A stretch of 64,000 bases of DNA. It comes from Solirubrobacter deserti. Its GTDB lineage: Bacteria; Actinomycetota; Thermoleophilia; Solirubrobacterales; Solirubrobacteraceae. A model generated the notes under the pieces. It was not told where the DNA came from. It saw only the letters and a program-made list of their open reading frames with translations, and made no database searches. Shown piece by piece: positions 7,850-16,919 of this stretch. Location of the stretch: positions 992,001-1,056,000 of the forward strand of contig NZ_QPKJ02000001.1 of NCBI RefSeq assembly GCF_003344625.1, in the 5' to 3' direction. A program made the translations under genes and the position numbers. The first letter of the stretch is position 1, and every line of letters begins with the position of its first letter.

Positions 7850-8809
7850 CTAAAGCAGCGCGGCGCCGGAGGCGGCGCCCGCCGGAGCGATCTCGTCGAT
7901 GCGGGCCAGGACGTCGGCGGAGAGCGGCACGTCGGCGGCGGCCAGGTTCTCGTCGAGGTGGGACGGGGTGCGGGTGCTCGGGATCGGGACGATGTCCTCG
8001 CGCTGGTGCAGGATCCAGGCCAGCGCGAGCTGGGCGGGCGTGATGTCCAGCTCGTCGGCGATGCCGCGCAGTGGGGCGAAGCGGTCGGTGTTGGCGGCCA
8101 GGTTGTCGCGGCTGAAGCGCGGGTGGTTGGCGCGGAAGTCCTTGTCGGTGTCCTTGACCGCGCCCGCGAAGAAGCCGGCGCCCAGCGGCGACCACGGGAC
8201 GAAGCCGATGCCGAGCTCGGCCAGCACGGGCAGCAGCTCGCGCTCGGGGTCGCGGGTCCACAGCGAGTACTCGGACTGGACGGCGTCGATCTTCGCCACC
8301 TGATGCGCCGCGAGCACCTGCTCGGTCGTGACGTTGCACAGGCCGAGTTGGCGGACCTTGCCCTCGGCGACGAGCTCGGCCATGGCGCCCACCGTCTCCT
8401 CCACCGGGACGCCCGGGTCCGGGAAGTGCAGGTACCAGAGGTCGACGTGGTCGGTGCCGAGCCGCCGCAGGCTCGCCTCCAGCGCCTCGCGAGCGCGCTC
8501 GGGACGCGCGTCGACGCGGATCTCCTGGGCGTGACAGTGCTGCAGGACGCGGCCGCCCTCGAACACGATCCCCCACTTGGTCGCGAGCTGGACCGCGTCG
8601 CGGCGGCCCGCGAGCGCTCGGGCGACGAGCTGCTCGTTGCCGCCCGCGGCATAGGCGTCGGCGGTGTCGATGAAGGTCGCGCTCGCCTCGATCGCGTGCG
8701 TGAGCGTGGCGACCGCCTGCTCGTCGTCAGAGTCACCGTACATGCCGGGCACGAGCGCCATGGCGCCGTACCCGATGGTCGAGGTCGCGAGCGTTCCGAG
8801 GGTGCGCAT
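7850..8809 (-). CDS. aldo/keto reductase
   Basis: 319 residues from the ATG at 8809, chosen because GGAGAGC lies about 9 nt upstream; an ATG at 8818 is an alternative. Family motifs: FIDTADAYAAGGNEQLVARA (catalytic Asp and Tyr), ATKWGIVFEG (Lys), VDLWYLHFPDPG (His), QSEYSLWTRDPERELLPVLAE and VPIPSTRTPSHLDENLAA for the NADP phosphate. It is predicted to be a soluble NADPH-dependent carbonyl reductase of the AKR11/AKR13-like group. It is divergent from the LysR regulator at 8880, which may control it. Confidence 0.88.
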   Translation of the reverse strand: MRTLGTLATSTIGYGAMALVPGMYGDSDDEQAVATLTHAIEASATFIDTADAYAAGGNEQLVARALAGRRDAVQLATKWGIVFEGGRVLQHCHAQEIRVDARPERAREALEASLRRLGTDHVDLWYLHFPDPGVPVEETVGAMAELVAEGKVRQLGLCNVTTEQVLAAHQVAKIDAVQSEYSLWTRDPERELLPVLAELGIGFVPWSPLGAGFFAGAVKDTDKDFRANHPRFSRDNLAANTDRFAPLRGIADELDITPAQLALAWILHQREDIVPIPSTRTPSHLDENLAAADVPLSADVLARIDEIAPAGAASGAALL

Positions 8810-8879
8810 GCCGGTCATGCTCTCCGCGGGCAGTCGGTCGCTCCACACGAGTTGCCGCAGCGTGGTATCGGTTGCGCCG

Positions 8880-9749
8880 ATGGCCGAGATCCGCCAGCTG
8901 CGCTACGTGCTCGCCGTCGCCGAGCACGGCAGCGTCTCGCGCGCCGCAACCGAGCTGCACCTGAGCCAGTCCGCGCTGTCGGAGACGCTGCGCAAGCTCG
9001 AGGTGGAGCTCGGCGTGCAGCTGTTCACGCGCGGCGGGCGCGGCGTGACACCCACGGCGGCGGGCGAGGCGCTCGTGAGCGCGGGCGCCGAGGCGGTGCG
9101 GGCGTTCGACGCGGCGCTCGACGCCGCGCGGGGGCAGACGGGCCGGCTGCGGGTCGGGTTCGAGGCCACCGGCGCCGGCCGGCTCTCGACCCAGGCCCGC
9201 GCGCGCTTCCTGGCCCGCTTCCCGCACGTGCGCGTGGAGCCGCGCCGCTACGACTGGGGCGGCGAGGTGGCGGCCCTGCGCGAGGGCGAGACCGACGTCG
9301 CGTTCGTGTGGCTGCCGGCGGATCTCACGGGCCTGAAGTCCGAGATCGTGGCCAGCGAGCCGCGCTTCGCCGGCCTCGCATGCGACCACCCGCTGGCGCG
9401 CCGCGCCGAGCTGGCGGTCGACGAGCTCAACGACGAGCCGATCATGTGGACGCGCCGCGCACCCCGCTACTGGGTCGACTGGTGGGCCGTGAACCCGCGC
9501 CCGAGCGGCGCGCAGCCGCGCTGGGGCCCCGAGAACGACAACGTCGAAGAGATGCTCGAGCAGGTCGCCGATGGCTCCGCCTACTGCATCGTCGGCGCCT
9601 CGATGACGACCTTCTACGCCCGCCCGGACCTCGCATGGGTGCCGATCGCCGACATCGACCCACTGCGCGTCGCGCTCGCCTGGCGCCAACGCGACGCCAA
9701 CCCGCTCGTCGCGGCCTTCGCGGCGATCGTGCGCGAGCTGACCGTCTAG
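8880..9749 (+). CDS. LysR-family transcriptional regulator
   Basis: 289 residues. The N-terminal winged helix-turn-helix is textbook: IRQLRYVLAVAEHGSVSRAA then LHLSQSALSETLRKLEVELG and LFTRGGRGVTPTAAGEA. A periplasmic-binding-protein-like effector domain follows from about residue 90 (GRLRVGFEATGAG). The start codons of this gene and the aldo/keto reductase are about 70 bp apart on opposite strands, the usual layout of a LysR regulator and its target. The effector is unknown. Confidence 0.9.
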   Translation: MAEIRQLRYVLAVAEHGSVSRAATELHLSQSALSETLRKLEVELGVQLFTRGGRGVTPTAAGEALVSAGAEAVRAFDAALDAARGQTGRLRVGFEATGAGRLSTQARARFLARFPHVRVEPRRYDWGGEVAALREGETDVAFVWLPADLTGLKSEIVASEPRFAGLACDHPLARRAELAVDELNDEPIMWTRRAPRYWVDWWAVNPRPSGAQPRWGPENDNVEEMLEQVADGSAYCIVGASMTTFYARPDLAWVPIADIDPLRVALAWRQRDANPLVAAFAAIVRELTV

Positions 9750-9762
9750 CCTCCCGGACCTC

Positions 9763-10641
9763 GTGATCGACGGCCCTGTCTGCCTGATCGTCAACCCCCA
9801 CGCCGGCGGCGGCCGGGCGCTGCGCCTGCTGCCCGGCGTGGAGGCCGCGCTGCGCAGCCAGGGACGGCGGTTCCGGATGACCGAGACGACGTCCATGCAG
9901 CACGCGCGCGAGCTTGCGCGGGAGGCGTGCGACGCGGGCGAGATCATCGCGGCGATGGGCGGCGACGGCATCACCGGCGCCGTCGCCGGCGAGCTGCGCG
10001 ACCGCCAGGGACTGCTCGCGGTCCTCCCCGGCGGCCGCGGCAACGACTTCGCACGCAAGCTGAAGATCCCGTTCGACCCCGTCGAGGCCGTCAAGCTGCT
10101 GGAGACCGGGCGGGAGCGCCACATCGACCTCGCGGTCGCCAACGGCACGGTCTACCTCGGGATCCTGAGCGCGGGGATCGACTCCGACGTGTCCCGGATC
10201 GCGCTGGAGACCCGGCTCAAGCTCGGCACGTTCGTCTACACCTATGGCGTGCTGCGCGCGATCGCCCGCTGGAAGCCCGCCGACTGGCGGGTGACGATCG
10301 ACGGCACCGCGCACGACTACCCCGGCTACTCGGTGGCGGTCGCGAACTCCGGCGTCTTCGGCGGCGGGATGTTCCTCGCGCCCGACGCGTCCATGGAGGA
10401 CGGCCAGCTGGACGTGGTGATGATCCGCCAGCAGTCCCGCCTGCGCTACCTGCGCGGCCTCCCGCGCGTGTTCAACGGCAGCCACCTCAAGGACCCGGCG
10501 ATCACGCTGCTGCAGGGCAGCGAGATCACGTTCGAGGCCGACCGCCCGTTCACGGCCTACGCCGACGGCGACCCGATCGGCGACCTGCCGCTCACGGTCA
10601 CGGTCCAGCCGGGCGCGCTGCGGGTGGTGACGCCCGCATGA
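9763..10641 (+). CDS. diacylglycerol/lipid kinase family protein
   Basis: 292 residues, GTG start. The DAGK catalytic domain motifs are VCLIVNPHAGGGRA, then AAMGGDGITGAVAGEL (the GGDG nucleotide-binding loop) and AVLPGGRGNDFARKL. The C-terminal domain ends with FTAYADGDPIGDLPLTVTV. It probably phosphorylates a membrane lipid (diacylglycerol, sphingoid or undecaprenol-like) with ATP. Its stop overlaps the murT start by ATGA, so it is the first gene of the murT-gatD operon. This may link lipid-carrier or phospholipid recycling to cell-wall synthesis; that link is inference. Confidence 0.88.
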   Translation: MIDGPVCLIVNPHAGGGRALRLLPGVEAALRSQGRRFRMTETTSMQHARELAREACDAGEIIAAMGGDGITGAVAGELRDRQGLLAVLPGGRGNDFARKLKIPFDPVEAVKLLETGRERHIDLAVANGTVYLGILSAGIDSDVSRIALETRLKLGTFVYTYGVLRAIARWKPADWRVTIDGTAHDYPGYSVAVANSGVFGGGMFLAPDASMEDGQLDVVMIRQQSRLRYLRGLPRVFNGSHLKDPAITLLQGSEITFEADRPFTAYADGDPIGDLPLTVTVQPGALRVVTPA

Positions 10642-11990
10642 TCCGGCTGGCCGCAGGGGTGGCCGCCGCGAAGGCGGTCGGCACACTCGCGCGCACGGCC
10701 GGCCGCGGCGGCGGCACGAGCCTGCCCGGCAAGGTGCTCACGCGCGTCGAGCCGGACGCGATCCGGCACCTGTCGGCCCGCCTCACCCGCGGCAGCGTCG
10801 TGATCTCGGCCACCAACGGCAAGACGACGACCGCGGCGATGGTCGCCTCGATCCTCGAGCGCACAGGCGCGCACCTCGTCCACAACCGCGCCGGGGCGAA
10901 CATGGCGGGCGGTATCGCCTCAACGCTGGCCGGCGCGGCGCGCAACGGCGGACGGCGGCTCACCGGCGACTTCGGCCTGTTCGAGGTGGACGAGTTCTGG
11001 CTCGGGCAGGTCGCCGAGCAGGTGGAGCCGCGCGCCATGCTGCTCGGCAACCTGTTCCGGGACCAGCTGGATCGCTACGGCGAGCTGGAGACGATCGCCG
11101 ACCGCTGGGCGGCGATCGTCCGAAACCGCGCCGGGCTCGTGCTCAACGCCGACGACCCGCTGGTCGCCGACCTCGGCCGCAACGCACCGGAGCCTGTGTA
11201 CTTCGGCGTCGACGACGACCGCCTCGCGCTGCCCGAGCTCCAGCACGCGAGCGACTCCAAGCACTGCCGCCGCTGCGGGCACGCGTACACCTACAGCGCC
11301 GTGTACCTCGCCCATCTCGGGCACTACAAGTGCCCGAACTGCGGCCAGGAGCGCCCCACGCCGACCGTCGTGGCCACCAACGTGCAGCTCAACGGCATCC
11401 GCAACGCGGCCTTCGACCTCGACGGCCGCCGCGTCGAGCTCCCGCTCCCGGGCCTCTACAACGTCTACAACGCGCTCGGCGCCGCCGCGCTGACACTCAA
11501 GCTCGGCGTCGGGCTCGACGACGTGATCGCGGGCCTGCAGGCCGTCGCGCCCGCGTTCGGCCGCGCCGAGACGCTCGACCTCGGCCGCCCGACGAGCCTG
11601 CTCCTCGTCAAGAACCCGGCGGGCGCGAACGAGGTGCTCAGAACCCTCGCGCTGGAGGGCACCGAGCTCGACCTGCTCGGCGTGCTCAACGACCGCGTCG
11701 CCGACGGCCGCGACGTCAGCTGGGTCTGGGACGCCGACTGGGAGCTGCTGGTCGGCAGCGTGCGCTCGTTCACGGCTTCGGGCACGCGCGCCGCCGAGCT
11801 CGCGCTGCGCATGAAGTACGCCGGCCTGGACCCCACGAAGATCACCGTGATCGACAACCTCGAGCACGGGCTCGACCACGCCCTGAGGTCCGGCGACGGC
11901 CCGCTGTACGTGATCCCCACCTACACGGCCCTGCTCGAGCTGCGCGAGCTGCTCACCCGCCGCGGCCAGGCGGAGGCCTACTGGCGATGA
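10638..11990 (+). CDS. murT: lipid II isoglutaminyl synthase (glutamine-hydrolyzing) subunit MurT
   Basis: 450 residues. Mur-ligase family: P-loop VVISATNGKTTTAAMVASIL, central motif LFEVDEFWLGQV, and a DUF1727 C-terminal domain (LLLVKNPAGANEVLRTLAL). A four-cysteine zinc ribbon (HCRRCGHAY and YKCPNCGQE) is inserted in the middle domain, the hallmark of MurT. With GatD it amidates the alpha-carboxyl of D-Glu in lipid II to D-isoglutamine in the cytoplasm, using ATP and glutamine-derived ammonia. It is ATGA-coupled both to the lipid kinase and to the following methyltransferase; its partner gatD follows after that gene. Confidence 0.93.
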   Translation: MIRLAAGVAAAKAVGTLARTAGRGGGTSLPGKVLTRVEPDAIRHLSARLTRGSVVISATNGKTTTAAMVASILERTGAHLVHNRAGANMAGGIASTLAGAARNGGRRLTGDFGLFEVDEFWLGQVAEQVEPRAMLLGNLFRDQLDRYGELETIADRWAAIVRNRAGLVLNADDPLVADLGRNAPEPVYFGVDDDRLALPELQHASDSKHCRRCGHAYTYSAVYLAHLGHYKCPNCGQERPTPTVVATNVQLNGIRNAAFDLDGRRVELPLPGLYNVYNALGAAALTLKLGVGLDDVIAGLQAVAPAFGRAETLDLGRPTSLLLVKNPAGANEVLRTLALEGTELDLLGVLNDRVADGRDVSWVWDADWELLVGSVRSFTASGTRAAELALRMKYAGLDPTKITVIDNLEHGLDHALRSGDGPLYVIPTYTALLELRELLTRRGQAEAYWR

Positions 11991-12703
11991 CGATCTCCGA
12001 GCTCGCCGCCTGGCACGACGTTGAATGCGGCCGCTACGAGGCCGACCTCCCGCTGTGGAAGGAGCTCGCCAAGGAGTCCCAGCACGGCGTGCTCGACATC
12101 GGGGCGGGAACGGGCCGTGTCGCGCTGCGGCTGGCCTACGCGGGCGTCGACGTCACCGCGCTCGACCTCGAGCCCGAGCTGCTCGACGTGCTGACCGAGC
12201 GGGCGCACGAAGCCGGCGTGACCGTGCCCACGGTCGCCGCCGACGCCCGCTCGTTCACGTTCGAGCGCCAGTTCGACCTGATCCTCGTCCCCATGCAGAC
12301 GCTCCAGCTGCTGCCCACGCGCTTCGGATTCTTCGACTCGGTCCGCCGCGCACTGCACCCCGGCGGCCGCCTGGCCGTGGCCATCGTCACCCAGCTGGAG
12401 ACCTACGACGGCCAGCCGCCGCTGCCCGCGCCCGACATCGGCCACTTCGGCGAGTACACCTATATCTCGCAGCCCGTCTCGGTCCAGGTCGGCCCGCACA
12501 GCGCCACGATCGACCGCCTGCGCCAGCGCGTCGCGCCCGACGGCGAGCGCGAGACCACCGAGGACCGGATCGAGCTCGCGGTCGTCTCCCCCGGCACCCT
12601 GGCCGAGGAGGCCGCCCAGCACGGCCTGGAGGCGGACGAGCTGCGCCACATCGAGGAGACGCCCGAGCACGTCGCGTCCGAGGTGGTGCTCTTCCGTGGC
12701 TGA
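11987..12703 (+). CDS. class I SAM-dependent methyltransferase
   Basis: 238 residues. SAM-binding motif I is GVLDIGAGTGRVALRLAYAG, motif II VTALDLEPELLDVL, and a later VRRALHPGGRLAVAIV matches post-motif III. The C-terminal region is less conserved. It starts inside the murT stop codon (ATGA) and overlaps the gatD GTG start by 8 bp, so it is translated as part of the murT-gatD operon. Its substrate is unknown; a cell-wall precursor or lipid carrier would fit the context, but that is speculation. Confidence 0.82.
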   Translation: MTISELAAWHDVECGRYEADLPLWKELAKESQHGVLDIGAGTGRVALRLAYAGVDVTALDLEPELLDVLTERAHEAGVTVPTVAADARSFTFERQFDLILVPMQTLQLLPTRFGFFDSVRRALHPGGRLAVAIVTQLETYDGQPPLPAPDIGHFGEYTYISQPVSVQVGPHSATIDRLRQRVAPDGERETTEDRIELAVVSPGTLAEEAAQHGLEADELRHIEETPEHVASEVVLFRG

Positions 12704-13436
12704 CGTGCTGCGCGTGTGCGCGTTCTATCCCGACCTGATGAACATCTACGCCGACCGCGGCAATCTGCAGCTGCTGCAGCGGCGCGCGCAGTGGCGCGGC
12801 CTCGGCTTCGAGCTCAGCGGCGTCGGCCTCGGCGACGAGCTGGACCCCGACGCGCACGACCTGCTCTACATCGGCGGCGGCCAGGACCGCGACCAGGCGC
12901 TGTGCGCGGAGGACATGGCGACGAACAAGCGCGCGGCGCTGCACCACGCGGCCGAGGACGGCAAGGTGATCTTCGCCGTCTGCGGCGGCTACCAGCTGCT
13001 CGGCCACGCCTACGAGCTCGACGGCACCAAGCTCCCGGGCGTCGGCCTCGTCGACTTGGAGACGGTCCGCGAGGACGGGCCGCGCCTGATCGGCAACGTC
13101 GCGATCGAGCTCGAGCTCGACGGCACCCGGCACGTCCTCGCCGGCTTCGAGAACCACGGCGGTCGCACCCGGCTGGGAGCGCACACGCGCCCGCTCGGCC
13201 GCGTGCTCAAGGGCCACGGGAACGACGGCCGCTCCGGCTTCGAGGGCGTCCGCGGCGGGCCCCGGGACACCGTCGTCGGGACCTACCTGCACGGCCCGCT
13301 GCTGCCCAAGAACGCGTGGTTCGCGGACTGGTTGACCGCAACCGCCCTGCACCGGGCGGTAAGTGAGCTCAAACCACTCGACGACCGGCTCGAAGACGCC
13401 GCACACGCCGCCGCACGGCGTGCCGCCGGTATCTGA
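12696..13436 (+). CDS. gatD: lipid II isoglutaminyl synthase glutaminase subunit GatD
   Basis: 246 residues, GTG start. CobB/CobQ-like class I glutamine amidotransferase: the nucleophile Cys96 lies in VIFAVCGGYQLLGHAYEL, with GFENHGGRTRLG and the catalytic-His motif TVVGTYLHGPLLPKN. FYPDLMNIYADRGN at the N-terminus is diagnostic for GatD. It supplies ammonia to MurT for amidation of lipid II. Length matches the family (about 240 residues). Translation is coupled to the methyltransferase through an 8-bp overlap. Confidence 0.93.
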   Translation: MADVLRVCAFYPDLMNIYADRGNLQLLQRRAQWRGLGFELSGVGLGDELDPDAHDLLYIGGGQDRDQALCAEDMATNKRAALHHAAEDGKVIFAVCGGYQLLGHAYELDGTKLPGVGLVDLETVREDGPRLIGNVAIELELDGTRHVLAGFENHGGRTRLGAHTRPLGRVLKGHGNDGRSGFEGVRGGPRDTVVGTYLHGPLLPKNAWFADWLTATALHRAVSELKPLDDRLEDAAHAAARRAAGI

Positions 13437-13478
13437 CCCAGTAGCATCCGGGCACCCTTCCCCCGAGGGACCCTCCTC

Positions 13479-14471
13479 TTGCCTCCGACCCACACCGCCC
13501 AATCAGAGGGGCCGTCCGGCTACCGCGAAGCGGTCGAGCTCGAGTTCGCCGAGGCCACGAAGCGCTATCCCGGGGCCGACTCCCCCGCGGTCGACGGCCT
13601 GAGCCTGACCGTCCCGGCGGGCGAGATCTGCGTGTTCGTGGGCCCGTCCGGCTGCGGCAAGACCACCGCGATGCGGATGGTCAACCGGATGATCGACATC
13701 TCCTCCGGCGACATCCTCGTCGGCGGGCGCAGCGTCAAGGACCGTGACGTGGACGAGCTGCGGCGCGAGATCGGCTACGTGATCCAGCAGATCGGCCTGT
13801 TCCCGCACCGCACGATCGCCGACAACATCGCCACCGTCCCGAGGCTGCTCGGCTGGGACCGGCCGAAGATCAACGCCCGCGTCGAGGAGCTGCTGGACCT
13901 GATCGGCCTGCCGCAGGACATGTCCAAGCGCTATCCGGCGCAGCTGTCCGGCGGCCAGCGCCAGCGCGTGGGCGTGGCCCGCGCACTCGCCGCCGACCCG
14001 CCGCTGATGCTGATGGACGAGCCGTTCGGCGCGATCGACCCGATTAACCGCGAGCGCCTCCAGAACGAGTTCCTGCGCCTGCAGGCCGAGATCCGCAAGA
14101 CGATCGTCTTCGTCACCCACGACATCGACGAGGCGATCAAGATGGGCGACCGGATCGCGATCCTGCAGGTCGGCGGCAAGCTCGCGCAGTACGCGACGCC
14201 GTCCGAGATCCTGCTGCACCCCGCGAACGAGTTCGTCGAGGACTTCGTCGGCGCCGACCGCGCACTCAAGCGGCTCGCGCTGCTGCGGGTGTCCGACATC
14301 GAGCTCGGCCCGTCCAACGGCGGCCCGTCGATCCGGGACACGGCGCTCGTCCGCGACGCCCTGAGCGACCTGCTCCAGCACGGCGCGCTGCACGGCAACG
14401 TCGTCGACTCAGGCGGCCGCACCGTCGGCGGGATCAGCATGGAGGCCCTCGCGAGGTTGGCGAAGGCATGA
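13479..14471 (+). CDS. osmoprotectant (betaine/carnitine/choline-type) ABC transporter ATP-binding protein
   Basis: 330 residues. A TTG start is chosen because GAGGGA lies 8 nt upstream. Walker A is VGPSGCGKTTAMRMVN, the Q-loop is YVIQQIGLFPHRTIADN, the signature is QLSGGQRQRVGVARALAADP and Walker B is LMLMDEPFGAIDP. The spacing and the IDISSGDILVGGR segment are typical of OpuCA/ProV-like ATPases. The C-terminal 80 residues are a short CBS-like regulatory tail. It is the first of four genes (ATPase, two permeases, binding protein) joined by overlaps. Confidence 0.92.
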   Translation: MPPTHTAQSEGPSGYREAVELEFAEATKRYPGADSPAVDGLSLTVPAGEICVFVGPSGCGKTTAMRMVNRMIDISSGDILVGGRSVKDRDVDELRREIGYVIQQIGLFPHRTIADNIATVPRLLGWDRPKINARVEELLDLIGLPQDMSKRYPAQLSGGQRQRVGVARALAADPPLMLMDEPFGAIDPINRERLQNEFLRLQAEIRKTIVFVTHDIDEAIKMGDRIAILQVGGKLAQYATPSEILLHPANEFVEDFVGADRALKRLALLRVSDIELGPSNGGPSIRDTALVRDALSDLLQHGALHGNVVDSGGRTVGGISMEALARLAKA

Positions 14472-15169
14472 TCCTCGCCCAGCTGCAGATCCGCGGGGAG
14501 GACGACGCCGGTGACTCCTGCGTCGCCGACAACGGCTTCTGCCCGAGCTGGATCGCCGACAACTGGGAGCGCTACCAGGATCCGTTCCTCGAGCACCTGG
14601 CGCTGACGTTGATCAGCGTCGCAATCGGCTTCGTGATCGCGTTCGGCCTGGCGCTGGTGGCGCATCGCCGCCGCTGGCTGATCCCGCCGATCACGCAGAT
14701 CACGGGCATCCTCTACACCCTGCCGAGCGTCGCGCTGTTCTTCCTGCTGCTGCCGCTCACCGGCCGCGGGAAGACGACCGCCGTCATCGCGCTGGTCGCC
14801 TACACGCTGCTGATCATCTTCCGCAACGTGATCACAGGCCTGGAGGGCGTCCCCGCCGAGGCGCGTGACGCCGGGCGCGGCATGGGCCTCACGCCCCGTC
14901 AGCTGCTGTGGCGGGTCGAGCTCCCGCTCGCGCTGCCGGCGATCATGGCCGGGCTGCGGATCGCGGTCACGACGACGGTCGGCCTGACCGCGCTCGTGTT
15001 CCTGGCCGGCGCCGGCGGGCTGGGCGAGGAGATCTTCAACGACATGCAGTTCCGCTCGAACGTCGTGGTCGCGGGCGGGCTGTGCGTGCTGCTGGCGGTC
15101 GTGCTCGACCTGCTCGTGCTGGCCGCGCAGAAGCTGATCACGCCGTGGACGCGGAAGGTGGCGACGTGA
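14468..15169 (+). CDS. ABC transporter permease (osmoprotectant type)
   Basis: 233 residues. Five to six transmembrane helices, with the inner-membrane EAA loop GVPAEARDAGRGMGLTPRQ that contacts the ATPase. The N-terminal 40 residues are soluble with two cysteines (SCVADNGFC), unusual for the family. Overlaps the ATPase gene by ATGA and the second permease by GTGA. Confidence 0.9.
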   Translation: MILAQLQIRGEDDAGDSCVADNGFCPSWIADNWERYQDPFLEHLALTLISVAIGFVIAFGLALVAHRRRWLIPPITQITGILYTLPSVALFFLLLPLTGRGKTTAVIALVAYTLLIIFRNVITGLEGVPAEARDAGRGMGLTPRQLLWRVELPLALPAIMAGLRIAVTTTVGLTALVFLAGAGGLGEEIFNDMQFRSNVVVAGGLCVLLAVVLDLLVLAAQKLITPWTRKVAT

Positions 15170-15936
15170 GCGCGACCTTCGCCGCCCTGGGCGAGTTCGG
15201 CGACGCGATCTCGTTCATCTTCAGCGAGCGCGAGAACCAGCGCGGGTCACCCGTCGGCGGCAGCCACAACCTGGCGCTGCTGTGGGAGCACCTGAAGCTG
15301 TCCGCGGCCGCCATGGGGCTCGCGATGGCCGTCGCGCTCCCGCTGGGCCTGATCCTCGGCCACACGGGCCGCTTCTCGTTCCTGACGATCAGCACGTCCA
15401 ACGTCGGCCGTGCCGTGCCGAGCGTCGCCCTGATCGCGCTGTTCGTCGCGTTCTTCCCGCGCAGCCCCGAGTTCCTGAACGTGACGCTGGCGCTCGCCCT
15501 GCTGGCGATCCCGCCGATCCTGACCAACGCCTACGTCGGCGTGCGCCAGACGGACCGCGACGCCGTCGACGCGGCGCGCGGCATGGGGCTGTCGGGCGCG
15601 CAGGTGATTCGCCAGGTCGAGCTCCCGCTCGCGCTGCCGCTGATCTTCGGCGGCATCAAGACGTCGACCGTCAACGTCATCGCCACCGCGACGATCGCGC
15701 CGCTGGTCGGCGTCGTCACGCTCGGCGACCCGCTGGTGGCGTTCTCGGTCTACGGGCGCGAAGGGCAGATCGGCGCGTCGATCATCGTCGCCGTGCTGGC
15801 GATCGCCGCCGAGATCGGCCTGTCGGCCGTCCAGCGCGCCGTCACCCCGGAAGGCATCAAGCTTGAGCGCGGTCCCGAGGGCCGCGCGCGTTCCCGCTTC
15901 GGTCTCACCAAGAGGAGGATCCAGACCGCGCCATGA
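15166..15936 (+). CDS. second ABC transporter permease (osmoprotectant type)
   Basis: 256 residues, GTG start overlapping the previous stop (GTGA). Six hydrophobic segments, EAA loop DRDAVDAARGMGLSGAQVIRQ and the motif VNVIATATIAPLVGVVTLGD. The pair of permeases would form a heterodimeric channel. The gene ends with an ATGA overlap into the binding protein. Confidence 0.9.
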   Translation: MSATFAALGEFGDAISFIFSERENQRGSPVGGSHNLALLWEHLKLSAAAMGLAMAVALPLGLILGHTGRFSFLTISTSNVGRAVPSVALIALFVAFFPRSPEFLNVTLALALLAIPPILTNAYVGVRQTDRDAVDAARGMGLSGAQVIRQVELPLALPLIFGGIKTSTVNVIATATIAPLVGVVTLGDPLVAFSVYGREGQIGASIIVAVLAIAAEIGLSAVQRAVTPEGIKLERGPEGRARSRFGLTKRRIQTAP

Positions 15937-16919
15937 GACGAACCCCGTATCTACTCGCGACCGTGCTGACCACGCTGGCAGTCGGTGTCGCCGCCTGCGG
16001 GGGTGACGACGAGGAGCCGACCACGACCGGCTCGGAGTCGACGCCCACCGCGACGGCCGAGGCCTCCGGCCAGATCGTCGACAACCCCGACAACGCCAAG
16101 GTCTCGCTCACGATCGGCTCCAAGAGCTTCACCGAGCAGCGCGTGCTCGGCGAGATCTACGCCCAGGGCCTCGCGGCCGCGGGCTACACCACCAAGACGG
16201 ACCTCAACCTCGCGGACGAGCAGTCCGCGATGCAGGCGCTCGAGGGCGGTCAGATCAGCGCCTACCCCGAGTACACGGGCAGCGCGCTGCTGATCTTCTT
16301 CGACAAGGACGCGGCGGACCTGCCCAAGGACCCACAGGCGGCCTACGACGAGGTCAAGACCTCGTTCGAGGGGGACGGCATCACCGCGTTCCCGCCCGCG
16401 CCGTTCACCTCGTCCAACGAGGTCGCGGTGACCAAGGAGACGGCCGACAAGTACGGCCTCAAGAACATCTCCGACCTCTCGAAGGTGGCCAAGGACCTGA
16501 CGCTCTACGGCACGCCGGAGTGCCGCCAGCGCATGGACTGCCTGCTCGGCCTGCAGGAGATCTACGGCCTGGACTTCAAGCGCTTCGTGCCCGTCTCGGG
16601 CGACCAGCGCCACGAGGTCCTGGACTCCGGCCGCGCCGACGTCTCGATCGTCTACACGACCGACCCGCAGATCAAGCGCAACGGCGAGATCCTGCTCGAG
16701 GACGACAAGGGCATGTTCCCGCCGTACAACCCGACGCTGCTGATGAAGAAGGAGACCGCGGACGCCGCCGGCCCGGATCTGGCGAAGACGATCGACCTGA
16801 TCCAGAAGCCGCTCACCGACGACGCGATGCAGGAGCTCGACGCGCGCGTGGACCTCGACAAGAAGGAGCCGGCCGAGGTCGCGAAGGAGTACCTGCAGGA
16901 GACCGGGCTGATCAAGTAG
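15933..16919 (+). CDS. osmoprotectant ABC transporter substrate-binding lipoprotein
   Basis: 328 residues. Lipoprotein signal MRRTPYLLATVLTTLAVGV with AAC lipobox (Cys22), a Thr/Glu linker, then an OpuAC/OpuCC-type domain starting KVSLTIGSKSFTEQRVLGEI. ALEGGQISAYPEYTGSAL and GRADVSIVYTTDPQI are typical of quaternary-ammonium binders of the OsmF/OpuCC class. It captures the substrate outside the membrane for the three upstream transporter proteins. The ligand (glycine betaine, choline, carnitine or similar) cannot be fixed from sequence. Converges with 8 bp overlap on the GGDEF-EAL gene. Confidence 0.92.
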   Translation: MRRTPYLLATVLTTLAVGVAACGGDDEEPTTTGSESTPTATAEASGQIVDNPDNAKVSLTIGSKSFTEQRVLGEIYAQGLAAAGYTTKTDLNLADEQSAMQALEGGQISAYPEYTGSALLIFFDKDAADLPKDPQAAYDEVKTSFEGDGITAFPPAPFTSSNEVAVTKETADKYGLKNISDLSKVAKDLTLYGTPECRQRMDCLLGLQEIYGLDFKRFVPVSGDQRHEVLDSGRADVSIVYTTDPQIKRNGEILLEDDKGMFPPYNPTLLMKKETADAAGPDLAKTIDLIQKPLTDDAMQELDARVDLDKKEPAEVAKEYLQETGLIK

